NCBI RefSeq assembly: GCF_947242115.1
Contig: NC_074713.1
Span: forward strand, 8,243,501-8,307,500
Direction: 5' to 3'
DNA: 64,000 nt
DNA from: Biomphalaria glabrata
Taxonomy: Eukaryota > Mollusca > Gastropoda > Planorbidae
Positions 1-18,500 of the stretch are shown piece by piece (within the stretch, counting starts at the first letter, position 1; each line of letters opens with the position of its first letter). The notes beneath the pieces are model-generated. The model was not told where the DNA came from and did no database searches. It saw only the letters and a program-made list of their open reading frames with translations. The position numbers and the translations under genes were made by a program.

Positions 1-179
1 ATATGTGATATAAAAGAATCAATCAGTGCAAAATATTATGTATATATATACAATATGTATGTATATGGTATGTTAATGGTAACTCTAACATTCTCAAATG
101 GACTCAAAAGCCATTCTTTAGAATTCCCTACATCTACATTTTAAGGTTAAGTAGGAAATACAGAACAATCAGGTTAATT

Positions 180-720
180 AGACTTGTTGGGACTGTGATC
201 CAATTAATGAGATCTATCTATATACTAATATAGAATAGATCTATATACTAATACTAATATAGATCTAATACTATAACTATAATCTATCACATCAGAGACT
301 TCAGAGAGGTAGAATCTAGATCAATTGAACTGGATCTAGATTAATGTAATAGTAATGTAATTATACTCAGACTGTATCTAGAATCTAGTGACTAGAATAA
401 TAGTCTTAGTACTCTTAGTCTTAATCAGTCAACTCTAATGATTTACTATTTAGGTTAGTTTAGATTTAGAGATAATAGACCTAGATTCTAGATCTATATT
501 TTATAAAAAGTTAAAATAGAAATTAGAATCTAGGACCTAGATCTACTTTAGTTTATTAATTAGTATAATAATCTATAACTATAAATAAACTATAATTAAT
601 ATAATTATTATTAAATTTATTAATTAAATTAAATATTAGAAAAATAATTTATAATATTATAACTAATTATATTAAACTAAACTATATTTATATTATTATA
701 TTTATATAGATCTACAATTA
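180..720. repeat. CTAG/ATCTAGA-rich low-complexity island
   Basis: AT-rich stretch dominated by irregular repetition of tagatcta, ctagatct and actagtct words. There is no fixed period, so it is not a simple satellite. The same composition recurs at 23.28-23.76, 36.9-38.0 and 40.69-41.06 kb. No coding potential is visible. The flank from 721 to about 1480 shows nothing I can name; its short open frames look like chance. Confidence 0.6.
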
Positions 721-1483
721 CATCATCTAGTTACCTAGAATCTCTTTTCTTCTTGAAGCATGAGGTTCTTCGGTAAATTTCCATTCAAAGTCAGTTCTTG
801 AGACTTTTGCACCCATTTTTTGTTCTTTATAGATCTAGGACTGCCGACAGTACAATAACCATGACCATACTCTATCAACGTGATGCACCCCGACTGAATC
901 ACTCGACTTCCTCTTAGAGTAGCCTACTAGACTAGATGTATTATGACGACAAAGGTTACATGAATATGCATGTCCCAGGCACTTTGACCCCTACGGAAAT
1001 CCCCGCTAATAACACTAGTTATATGGCCAGAAAAGACTGCTTAGAAATTGACTTGATTTTTTTTTTTACTGAGATTTACGTTAGTGATTTCTTTTACAAA
1101 CAGAGCGAGATTTACTTTGACGACTTTTTTCCCCTACAAACTCAGAGAGATTAACTTTAATTTTTAAAAAATCAGTTTCTACTTTTCGGTTTTCAATCTA
1201 GATCTAGTTCTATATTTGAGTTACCTAGGCCCAGAAACGTTGGAAATATTTGCAGTTATATCTTATCATATCTATTCTATATATAATTCTCTTCTTCCCT
1301 CAACAGTTTGAACGAGAAGTAAAGGATAGATCACTCGATCTCTTATTTCTGCGGATAGTCCACGAGAAAACAAGAGTACCGGTAGTATTCACACTACGGA
1401 TGACTGGCTGCGCGCTTGACTGTCGTTTAAATGTATCAAACCCTGACCGCTCCCATCCCCCTTTGTCCTGCGGGAGGTTTGGA

Positions 1484-1548
1484 CTAGTCTTTTATATTAC
1501 AGACGTTACTTCAAAAAAGAAGATAATTACGACCTAAGCATTTCATGT
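1484..1548 (-). mobile_element. LINE 3' tail fragment
   Basis: Read on the minus strand, this gives the word cttcttttttgaagtaacg followed by tctgtaatata. It matches the sequence just downstream of the LINE reverse-transcriptase fragment that ends at 36817. It is therefore a 5'-truncated copy of that LINE's 3' end. Confidence 0.6.
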
Positions 1549-1605
1549 GTCATGTAAATCAACGACTTAAACTCTGCTACGTCGTTGGTTTTCTTGGCTG
1601 ATTCT

Positions 1606-1694
1606 CTAATGGCACTACGGAATTTGCATAGAACGTAACTATCTTCTTTTTTTTTTTTGGAAGTAACGACTGTAATATATAAGATTAGATAGGA
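1606..1694 (+). mobile_element. LINE 3' tail fragment, opposite orientation
   Basis: Second copy of the same LINE 3' end, on the plus strand. It has an expanded T run (cttc, many T, ggaagtaacg) and ends in an ataagattagat tail. It lies about 60 bp from the minus-strand copy, so the two form a loose inverted pair. Confidence 0.55.
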
Positions 1695-2062
1695 TGGGAA
1701 TAGACAAGCCGTGTTCTGTAATAACTCTCAAATTCAAAACATGTGATTTTTTTTTTTTGCTCGGTGTGTCTGTCGACTGCAAATTCTTGGTAGCACCACA
1801 CCAACTTAATACCATGTTTGTCTGTCAGCAGTTTCGACTTACTCAGGATGCCATCCCTAAAGTGTTCCTCAGCATGATCAAGTTATTTGTGTGTGTGTGC
1901 TTGTTTTTTTTTTTATTATGTCAGTGAAACTCTTAATGAGCTGTTAAGCGGCCTCTATGTTAAGATAAACAGACTGCAAAATCTGGGAAACTGGTTCAAG
2001 AACAGATGAATAATTGACAACAAATCAGAAACATTTGAAGAGAAGGCACTTGGTTACACTCA

Positions 2063-3090
2063 TCATCATCACCATCAAACTCCATTTGAGTGAGGGCTTG
2101 AGATGCTGAAATCCTCTCTTGCAAAAGCCCTGGACAGAAACCCTGCTGTCTTGCGTAATGCATGCATGTCACCATACAGGTCGAGAACTTTTGGTTTCCC
2201 AGACCCAGAGGCGGACTGGCTATATGGGCATTCGGGCAAATGCCCGGTGGGCCAGTACCTAAATGGGCCGGTAAGGCAACCTAAAGGGCCTCACGAATGT
2301 CACCATAGAAAGTATTAAATTTTTGAAAGGTTTTATAGCATTTTGTTGCTAAAGGGACCCTCTGAGCGTCGTGTTTAAAACACAACTTTAACAGACTCTT
2401 ACAGTATAATGCTACTTTTCTCTAATCACATTTTCCGAAATAATGTAGGCTAATAGCCAACAGCCGTAGTAGGCTTCATACTTGAAGGGCCCCTACATAC
2501 TTAGCCATTAAAAAGCAACATAACGCTTATATTTCTTATAAAGATATAGAGTTTACTGTGTGCATGCGTTAAGTTATCAATCCATTATCAAACTTAACAA
2601 ATTGATTTTTAGGACAAGAAAAACTAGAATTGGATGCCTATTATATGATATTCAAGTTTGGGGCCGAATGGTATAGAAATGCCGGGGCCGATTTTGACAG
2701 CCAGTCCGCCCCTGTCCAGACCTGTCGAGATGGAGATCAGCAAGTCTGGGGCAGTCTAACAGAATATGAGACACGGTTTCCTCTTCTTCCCCGCAGCGGG
2801 GGCAACGTGAATCAAAATTTGGTCATAGCCATGAGAAATATAATCAAACAGGACAGTCCTGCACTGTGCCATAATAGCTTGCTCAGGCCTGGACAGCCTC
2901 CACCACGTGGAAGTGCGGTCAGGGCGCCTCATGCGCTCCCAGACTCCAAGGGCTTTTTGGGACTTGTCACAGCACTTTTCCATTTGTTTTTTAATTATAG
3001 CCAGAGCATGATGAAGACTCGCAGTCTGTTTGGTGGGTGATGTTTGCCCTCCCTGGTAGGCCAAGGAATCTGCAATAATGTTGCCAGTCA
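2063..3090 (-). mobile_element. LINE fragment: end of RNase H domain and C-terminus
   Basis: Minus-strand reading gives [23 protein letters not shown] and RPEQAI, which match the longer LINE copy at 45.3-46.2 kb. The 3' end, at low coordinates here, carries a short GATGATGAT-type tail. The copy is interrupted by a 509-bp hAT-like insertion at 2206-2714. It is diverged, with frame breaks and missing stretches relative to the 45-kb copy, and is non-functional. Confidence 0.85.
2206..2714. mobile_element. hAT-type MITE nested in a LINE
   Basis: Terminal inverted repeats CAGAGGCGGACTGGCT and AGCCAGTCCGCCCCTG differ at one base. They are flanked by an 8-bp target duplication, cccagacc at 2198-2205 and tccagacc at 2715-2722 (7/8). 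The uninterrupted target exists in the related LINE copy near 45424. The 8-bp duplication and CAG-ended repeats fit the hAT superfamily. No transposase is encoded, so it is non-autonomous. Confidence 0.85.
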
Positions 3091-3144
3091 CAAATAGGTA
3101 CCTATTTGTTAATATATAGGCCTACTACTATAATAACCTTCACA

Positions 3145-3380
3145 ACCAGTTTTCGAATCCTGGGATTTTTAATTTCGGGATCTTTAGGGCGCCTCTGAGT
3201 CCACCCAACTCTAATAGGTAGCTGCAGCAATATCATTTGGGAAAAAGTAAACGCGGCTGGTTGTTGTGCTAGCCACATAAAACCCTTTAATGTAGGCCAC
3301 TGAAACAGATGACTTTTGTATCATTTGCCCTATAGATCGCAAGGTCTGAAAGGGGAACTTTACTTTTTTTTTACTACTAT
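3145..3380 (+). mobile_element. SINE (family 1), 5'-truncated
   Basis: Contains ttcgaatcctgggattttt, then ggcgcctctgagtccaccc, then ggtctgaaaggggaacttta. This is the same order seen in the SINE copies at 53.3, 53.9 and 62.2 kb. The tRNA-like head upstream of the B box is missing. From here to about 4860 I see only AT-rich intergenic DNA. Confidence 0.65.
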
Positions 3381-4881
3381 AATTGCGCATTAAAAAAATG
3401 ATGTACCGGTATTCATATCTTAAAAGAGTTGAAAAGCACTAAAAAAATCTCGTTCAACCCATATGTTCGTCGTACTCAATACTACAATCTGCCCTCTGGC
3501 CTGCATTACAAACAAATAACTGGCCCGTTGTTATCTTATTTTTGAGTTTGAAATTATTTTATTTTGCTTTAAACCCCTATAGGATCTTGTTATCCGTATT
3601 CTTTAATATAGAAAACAACAACAAAAACAAAAAACGTCATGACTACTAGCTGCCCCGAGGGAATGTCATATGGGCAGGCGTTTTCTTTAGTCTGGACTAT
3701 TTACATAATTTGTGCAAATAAGTAGTTATTAATATAAATAACATATGCTACTTTACATTTATTTAATGATGTTTTTAAAACAAAATTATACAGTGTCGCC
3801 ATTTACTTCTCATTTTAAAATTCATTGTGTAGTGCAGGTAGGATTCGTTTAGGTGTTTAGAGTATGAAATCTAAGAATCATGTAGTAAAAATAAAATAGG
3901 GGGGTAAAAAGTTGCCTGCTTTAGTCGTTCATCTCAAAATTTTATTTGAACAAAGCTCTTTTTGCCATTTTCAGACCTTTGATATATCTCAAAATTTTCT
4001 TTATGATTCTATTTTTAACAAATTTGATTCTCATGTTAAATATAATGTAAATAAAGTAAAGATTGTATACAAGTCATTTTTTCCCTGAGTGTTAAGCCCA
4101 CTGGTAAAGACCATGCATTGACTTTCTCCATATGCTTCAACTACAAAATCTTGCATTTCTTGTAGACTCTAGTTACATTGTTATCAATTAAGTGATTAAA
4201 TAGTGGTACAATGATTTAAATTGTGGGAATTTATAAGTCATAAAAAATAATCAGGTGGGAATTTGATTTCCAAAAACCCAAGTCATTTTACCATCCCATA
4301 TCATTACATATGCTTAAAAATAGATAGATCTAGATGTAATTCTATAACAAATGTGGTTTCAAACACTTTTTGAATAACCTCAATTGCTTTGGTATGATTA
4401 CTTCAAATATGTTTGGAAGAGACATATTCATGTTTAATTATCGTTTCAAACTGTTTCAATACGACATTTAAACTGTTTGTAAACATTTTACCCATTAGTA
4501 AAATAGCCTGCATTTCAAAATTTTGAATTATTTTTTCTCGACTTTTTTTTTTTTAATATTAATTTGATGAGGTATCCTGTGCCTTTACAACAACAGTCAA
4601 CATTAATAACAAAAGATAATCATTTGAACCAATAGAAATAAAAGTTACACTATTTTACTATAACTGCTACAGCCTCAATATAATATAATTCAGAACAATA
4701 TGGCTTCTCACAAAAATGTCAGTATATTTCTCAATAAGAATAAAACCAAGAAAAAATACCTATATTGGCAGCCGAATTCTAATAACAAATAAAATTACGT
4801 AGTACACAGATTGACGACAAGAGCCGAATTTTTCCTTTTCCCTCCACCCACACCCTTGATACCAGCACAACTCTTCACTAA

Positions 4882-11088
<6,207 letters not shown>

Positions 11089-11749
11089 GCTTGTATCCAC
11101 AGCAATGCATCTTGTAACTTTGGCAGGTAATATATAGAAAATTTAATTGTTGGATTTTGATCTAATGATTTTTGTCCTATGAAAAAAAAGGTTTAACTGG
11201 TGATTTTTGTCAAGGAATAGTTGACATTATTCATTGTGTAGTACAGACATTGTTTAAAACATTATTAGATTTTTGTCAACTTTAGTGGGTATCCGTAACA
11301 CAATAGTACTGTTTGGTAGGCCCCCAACTAAAAATAATTTTGTTGACTATTTTCATCATTTATTTATAATGCAAAATAAAAATTGTCCATGCAATTTACA
11401 TCAAACGTTTTTCCATTTTCTTTTTTAATGGGCATGCAGTTTTATTTCTGAGCATAGTTTTTAAAATCAAACAATTTAACCTAGAAAAGACCTGACAATC
11501 TGTCAACACTGCATCTTATTAAATTTGCAACCCACGTTAGAGCTTCCTTTTTAATAATCAAGCATGAAATGGTTAAATAATGCTAAAATAAGATGTGTGT
11601 GTTTGATTTTTTTCACCTCACAAATATTCTAGGTTAGGGTACAAAGTTCTGTTTTTCAACAGGAATATTCCTATTTTCATATGGGTTTAAAGATTTAAAT
11701 AATGCTAGTAGCTGGTTAGTAAGAATGATCTTATCATTTATTGAGACAC

Positions 11750-11781
<32 letters not shown>

Positions 11782-14400
11782 AGAACTGAGTGTGTGGCAT
11801 TGAAGACACCAAATGTACAGCATCAGGTTGTTCCCTGCTAGTCTCGCCTTGTTTGTTTTATCAATGTATAAACTCATCAGCTACACATAGAGTGTGTATC
11901 TTTACTTTAAAGCAGTCATTTCAAACATGGACAGCAATGATAGCTATGCTCAAATGTATCAGTGGTCAGTTATGGAAGCTGTGCTATGTGTATCGCTTTC
12001 TTTTAATTTTTTTCTATCACTCAAGTTGGACTAAAGATTTTATTTCTCTAGACTTTGGGTTCATGCACACTCCAAACATTTAAAAGATTCCCCTTATTTC
12101 CTTAAATCAAATTAAAAGTCTGGAACTTTCCATAAAAAGTTCAGTATATTTGTAATTGTTAAGAAAATGTCCTAACATCTGAAATAAATGCAAATGTTCT
12201 GAACTTTCATATAGGTCTTGTGGGAAGAAACAATGTTAATAATATAATGATGATAAAAAAAAATTACAAATGTGAAGAAAACAATTTATTGAAAGTTAAT
12301 ATTGAGCATCTCCATAATGACAACTATCTTAATTAAGGTCCACAACCATACTATTTTAAATTTATCAGCCAGTTGCCTCAAAAGAAAAAAAAAAGCCTAT
12401 TAGCTATTTTATTACAGTTTTATTGATAGGGCTTGGGAGTAGTGTTGTATATAAACTGTAAATTCTTTTCATCATTTTTCACTTAAGGCTCTATTGAAAT
12501 AAATGATTAAAATGTAATGTACCCAATTTCTTATTGAATATCTAGATACTTTGGAAAAGTTCTTCTAAACATTTTTCCTCCTGAAAAACTTATTTATTAG
12601 AAGATGCATGAATCCTATAGAACAATAAACTACAGAAATCCACTGGCTAGACTGGAGAATATACTTCCCCACACTGCCTTGATCAACTTTTTTTTTTACG
12701 CAGTTCAAATGTTAGTCTATTTTGTGAGGTTCATTTTTGTAAGTTGCTGATATTAATATGTAATATTTTTGTTGACACAAGACATGGATCTAAGTGCACA
12801 TTATTAAGTACAGTCTTTGTTTGTTTTTCTTCAAGCTTAGTGCAAAGACGGCTTTGTTGGTTTTTTTTTTTTTTGAGTCACAATTACTTTTATTAAAAAA
12901 TAAAATTGATTGTTCACCTTATGGTGTCAGCTCATTCTGGGCTTTATGCAAAATGGAAACCAATCATCTTGATTACAATTTTTAAAAATTAATAGGCTAT
13001 GAATGGAAAAAAAAGTTTGTTATTCCAGAAAGCTTTTTTTTTTTTTCTGCTGAGCTCTACAAAGCAGCTTTCTTCCTCATCTGTTTAGCACTACTACTTA
13101 GCTGATGAGGATCTGAGATGGATTCATTTGGTAACTCAAAGTAAATGAAAAGTTTTGTAAAGGTAGGAACATTGGGTCAGGTTGGTTGAGTTTCAATATA
13201 TTTACTTTCAAGTTTGTAATATTAAGTCATCAGTAAGTTTGTATTCTGTTCTTTCCAAAGTGTTGACTATGTATTGTCATTTCTCTAGAAATAAAAAAAA
13301 AGTTGCATTAGTGTTAATCAATTATAAATTAGTTGTTTGTGCTTAAGTGAAGAGTATAGCATGTCAGATAAATGCAGATCTTACTATTGAGCATCAATGT
13401 CATGTCATTGTCTTACATTGGTATACGTTTAGGGTCTGAGATCATTGCTATAATACTTTATTTACCATAATCTATTTTGCTTATGTGTTGGATAATAGTA
13501 ATATAAAATGTTAATTATCTGCAACCAGGTATATTGTAAAAAAAATAAATAAATATATAACACAGCAGCAATGAATGTCCTTATTAAGCTCCTGAATGCT
13601 AGACTATATAGCCTTCATTTACATTTTGATATGATATTTTGGGTTTTTGACACATTTTTTTTTGGCAGTTTAGGCCATGTTGTGCCCAAAATCTCTCAAG
13701 GGTTATTCCCCCTTTATAGCTCAAGAGCTAAATGTTATATAAACTATTAAAAATAAGGAACATTCATAGCTCAAATGGTTAAAATAGTAATAATTATATA
13801 ACTGCTGAAGACTCAACAGTTGAATTGTTTTTTTGTCAATTTTTTTTTATTACCAGATAGTCTTCTTTCAGAAATTGTATTGTATATGCTAAATATACTT
13901 ACAAAAAACAACATAATTAGTCAAATGACTTGCACAATTCTTAATTTTGTAAAATGAATCAAACCAGTGTATGCTTTCTGCATTAATCCTGAGACATACA
14001 ATGTGTTGATATATTTATTTATACTATTATTTGCTTGCAAATAATTGAACATATGAAGGATATTATCTAAACATTGTTAGTTAAGTTTGCACAGGTAAAT
14101 GGTGCATTTGTTTGTTTCTTATTACAGTTGGAAATATGTTAATGCCATACAACAAATAAGGCAGAAAAGATGTGTACAATATTTATATCTGGTGGGGCTT
14201 CATTTTTTTTTTTTAGTCAGGTTAAGGTCAACCTGATCTGTTCTTCTGAGCCAATATTGTTTGTTAATACATTAGCACTTATTGTAAATAATGTTTCAAG
14301 AGTTTTCATTTTGTCATTGCGTTTATAATTACTGTGTAATACAATTATTTCATCTGCATACCTTGTAAATAAAAATTATTTCTGATTCAAATTTGCTTGT
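11089..14400 (+). other. Probable YY1 3' UTR and downstream DNA
   Basis: There are 3.3 kb after the YY1 stop codon with no credible gene on either strand, only AT-rich sequence with poly-T runs (for example 11751-11776). Several AATAAA hexamers occur: about 12183, about 12500, and gtaaataaaaatt near 14366. YY1 transcripts in other animals have long 3' UTRs, so much of this may be transcribed. The exact cleavage site cannot be read from sequence. Confidence 0.35.
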
Positions 14401-14779
14401 TTTAAAATTGTATTTTACTTTGTTAAATAATATCAAATTATGAAGTCTTGAACATGCATGTTTGCTTGTTATGATTTCACAGGTGAAAAATAAATGGGCC
14501 CTAAATTATCTCAACTTTAATGACAATCACTGATCCTGTCACTTTTTTGTGATCAGGACATGAAAGTGAAATGAATACATTTTTCTCCCATTACATTGTT
14601 GCACTTAGAGAACCTGTTATTTAATAAATATATCTTTATGCCTCCACTGTAATTCTGACTTCATACAAATGTAATTAAGTTAGCTGCCAATACTTTACAT
14701 TCCATGGTCCTAAATGCTTTTCTAAAACTATTGATTGGGTTGAATTTTTTTTTGAAAGTGTACCAAGTTCAAATGGTGT

Positions 14780-15180
14780 AGACTGCAGTCAAATTCCATG
14801 CTTAAAAGTATGCCTGTGGTCCCATCTGGCCACCAACCAGCTTCCAAGTCTTTATAATTGTTCCCACGTTTTGCCCATCTGCTTCCAAATTGCAGTGCCT
14901 TGTACTCCTGGGCCATCCCCTCTTTCACTTTCCTTGGGGGAGATCCAGGTGAGGGCTTGCCTTGTTATGTTGGGTGCAGGCTTGCAAAGGTGCAACCTGT
15001 CCACCTCCTCTTAAGGATATCTCCTTCAATGGACTGCTGCTTTGTTCTTTGCCACAGTTCCTCATTCAAGATCTTGTCTGACCAGCATATCATGAAAATC
15101 TTCCTGCATTTTTTTCATGGTGGTTCTCCAGGTCTCTGCTCCATAAAGTATGACTTATGGTTTGAAAGTTTAGACATGTA
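14780..15180 (-). mobile_element. LINE C-terminal relic
   Basis: The minus strand reads LNEELWQRTKQQ, ILKRRW, PPRKVKEGMAQ and GNNYKDLEAGW. This is a decayed version of the endonuclease/RT-LINE C-terminus (NEELW...RKRKWxWIGH...GKRKRGRP). Frame breaks and substitutions show it is old. It lies between the YY1 tail and the PAF1 3' end. Confidence 0.6.
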
Positions 15181-15485
15181 ACCAATAAGCTTTCCTCAAA
15201 ATATTTCTTTATTATTAGACTAGCCACAATTATTATAATATATTCAATATAACCAACCCTATCCGGATTGTGTAAGAACTGCATTATGTTTAATCCCTAA
15301 AATTAAAGTTAATTTAATAGGGTTGGGATGGGGATAACAACCAAAACTTAGAAAATAGTTCACTATGATATATGGATGTCTCATACAAATTTGACTATGA
15401 TACACGGATGTCTCAAACTACCAGCACATGGATGTCTCATATTATTTTACTATGATATATGAATGCCTCATTTTATTTGACACAT

Positions 15486-15491
15486 TTTATT
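15486..15491 (-). terminator. Candidate PAF1 polyadenylation signal
   Basis: TTTATT on the plus strand reads AATAAA on the minus strand, about 90 bp after the PAF1 stop codon. A second AATAAA lies at 15513-15518. Either could direct cleavage. Confidence 0.45.
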
Positions 15492-15581
15492 GAATGGTAA
15501 AAACTTTCATAAATTTATTGACATTTCCAGAAAATACGATAAAAAAAATATGAAACAACAAACATTGTATGTATTCTAAGC

Positions 15582-18500
15582 CTAATCACTGTCTTCAGAA
15601 CTGCTAGCGGAACCGAAAATTTCTTCTTCATCTTTCTTTCCTTTGTCTTTATCTTCAGCTTCACTCTCACTTCCTTGCTCGCTCGGACTTTTGCTACGAC
15701 TTCTACTTCCGCTGGGACTCCTGCTAGCACTCCTTGACCTGCTACCAGACTTGCTTCGGCTCCTGCTCTTGCTTCGACTGACACTTCGACTTCTGCTCCC
15801 ACTTTTACTGCTGCTTCTACTTCGGCTGACACTTCGGCTGCGACTCCTACTTTTGCTTCTGCTTCTGTCGGATGTGACACTGATTTTGTCGTCAGCCTCT
15901 GAGTTGTTGCCATCCTCACTACCACTCTGGTGGTCAGAACCTTCTTTTTGTTCACCTGAAGTGACTAGATAAACAAACAAAAACATTCATTGATGGCATA
16001 TAGAAACAACAAAACAACAAAGAAACAGCAGAAAATTTAAAAGAAAACATGTAGGACTTCATCACATTGAAATTAAGCAGTGCTGAGTAAAATGAATACC
16101 GTAGTGATAGTAAGAAGACATTCTTATGCTATTGACGGAAACATTTGTAAAAATAGCATTTGAAAGAAAAAATAAGCATTTGTACCTTCTGGCATTAGGC
16201 TTGGCATTGCATCTTCCTCTTCATCTTCACCTGGTGGCTCCAACATCTGCATACGACCCTCCTAAGAGAAAAAAACAACAACAAATAGATTAAAGCCTGG
16301 AACAGTTCAAGCATAGAGCTTTGGAAAGAACATATTGTAGATCATAATAACAGACAAATATTAAACAATCTCTCTTTGCACAACAACTAAGAATCAAAGG
16401 GGGAAAAAAAGCAGAGGGCATAATGCTTTAACCCATTTCCCACTTCTATTAGAGGTTACAGCTAAACAGAGTTAGTGGTGATGTAATGGTTGTTATAAAG
16501 ATGTTATGCATCCTAGTGAATAAGGTCAAAAAATGAGGAAACAACTGGTTTACTTAGCACAAATGACAATCTTTAACTAAAAATCGAATAGGGAAACACA
16601 ATTTAAGTCAAAGAAAAACTTAATTAAACAAATACACACTATTTCTAGTACAAAACACCCCAGTTCTATATTAATCATAAACAATGTGTGAAAACGTGTT
16701 CTTGAAAATCTTGTAGAAATGAAGAAGCTTTATTTTAATAATGAAAAATTTTGTTAGGGTTTAGATTTGTATTAATTTTTAATTGTTTTCAAAATATAAG
16801 AAACATTAAGCCATATATTTTCTCAATAATAATAAACAACTTCCAAACCATTTAAAATATTATGGCTTTTAAAGGTATCATAATGTAAAACAACAACTTC
16901 CAAACCATTTAAAATACTATGGCTTTTAAAGGTATATAATAAATTATCCCTACCTGAGTATCTATTTCTTTCTCCTGTAATTCTCTGTGCTTGACAATGA
17001 GACGTGATCTCAGCTGAGCATTAGCAACTGTTTTTCTGCGCTTACTTAAACGTACTCTAAAAAATACAGTAAAATTATTTATATTATTTTATTTTTGAAA
17101 CAAAAAAAAAATACATTCATGAAATTTAAAAATTTACATTCCTAATAAAAAAAAAAGATCCATATTAGTTTGTTAGACTAGTACCAGTTGTAACTATTTT
17201 TTGAAAGCATTTGCATCAATTAAATGTTTTTAACTAATCTTAATTATTGTTTAAAAATAAAAAACAAAGATTAAAACACAAGCTGAATAGATCATTAAAT
17301 CTTTTACTAAATTACAAAAAAAAAATAAATATTAACCTTGTTTCCAGCTCATTGTAGTAAACACCATCCTCTCGCATGATAAAAAAGTATGTCTCTTCAT
17401 AACCTTTTGATAACTTGTTCTTAACATTCCAGTTGTATTCTCTTGCCAAGAGGTATTCATATCTACAGTAATAACGATAAATATACATTTAAAAATGTTA
17501 TTTAAAAAATAGCATACTGAGGGCAATAAAATGACAATAAATGATTGCATTTTTACCTCAGGATTTGTTCATTTTTTTAAAGGATGAAATAAATTATAAG
17601 CAATTCAATTCTTCAACAACTGCATCTTTTTACAATGCTTCTATTCATGTCACATATTTCAAGTGGGCAAAACCTTCATGGGTAGATTGGTTTTGGAAAA
17701 CGTCTCTAATGATTTTCCTAAAAATTTGACACTTGAAGTATATAGTTGGGCAAAGAATTACTAGCTCATTGGCCACACAGTCTCTAGTTTGACTGTTATA
17801 ATTTTAATAGTATAAAAATAAATTAATTTAAATTTTGGTAGAGGACTAGAAAATATCTTCAACATACTATACTATACTAAAGAATGAACCATTTTTAAAA
17901 TCTAACATTCATTAGTTATTACGAACAAAAAAATCACTCTATAAGTTGTATAAAAGAGGTATCGTCTTTAGAAAAGTATTTTAAATATTTTTCTTGTTAA
18001 GTAAAGCTTATAGCCAAAATGCCTTAACAATGTAATAAGCCTAATAAGGATAACTAGCACTAGCTATGATAAAAAGTGATGTACATGTAAGCTCTAACTT
18101 CCCATGAGAAGACTTTATAAGTCATTTGAACTTAAATACTCAGAGCTAATAATTTTTTTTTTTTAAATGTAGCTAACATAGAGTACAAGACTTAATAAAG
18201 CAAGTGGCAGACCACATCCAAGGCTTATCTCAACTCTACAAATTTTTATTCATTTTTTTGTATGAGATCAGTCCTCAGTACCTAACTAATAAGTAACCTG
18301 TGCTATTTTCCCCACCAGCTTTGCACCACCCCTCTAAGTGAAATAAAATAAAAAGGAGTCAGTTGTATAATATGTTAATGCGTCACAGTTTATTAACACT
18401 TTGTTTATTTATTTCTACTAATTATGATTCTTTCAGAGTAAATGGTGGGAAAATCTTGTAATGCATGGGCTGTGACGCATTAACATATTATACAACTGAC

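Noticed and set aside
936-1537. Two short plus-strand open frames near the left edge
   Set aside because: No motif, no splice support, and the second ends in a LINE tail; likely chance.
15515-15972. Leu-rich and Val/Ala-rich open frames overlapping the PAF1 last exon
   Set aside because: They are shadows of the Arg-Ser repeat read in other frames or on the other strand.
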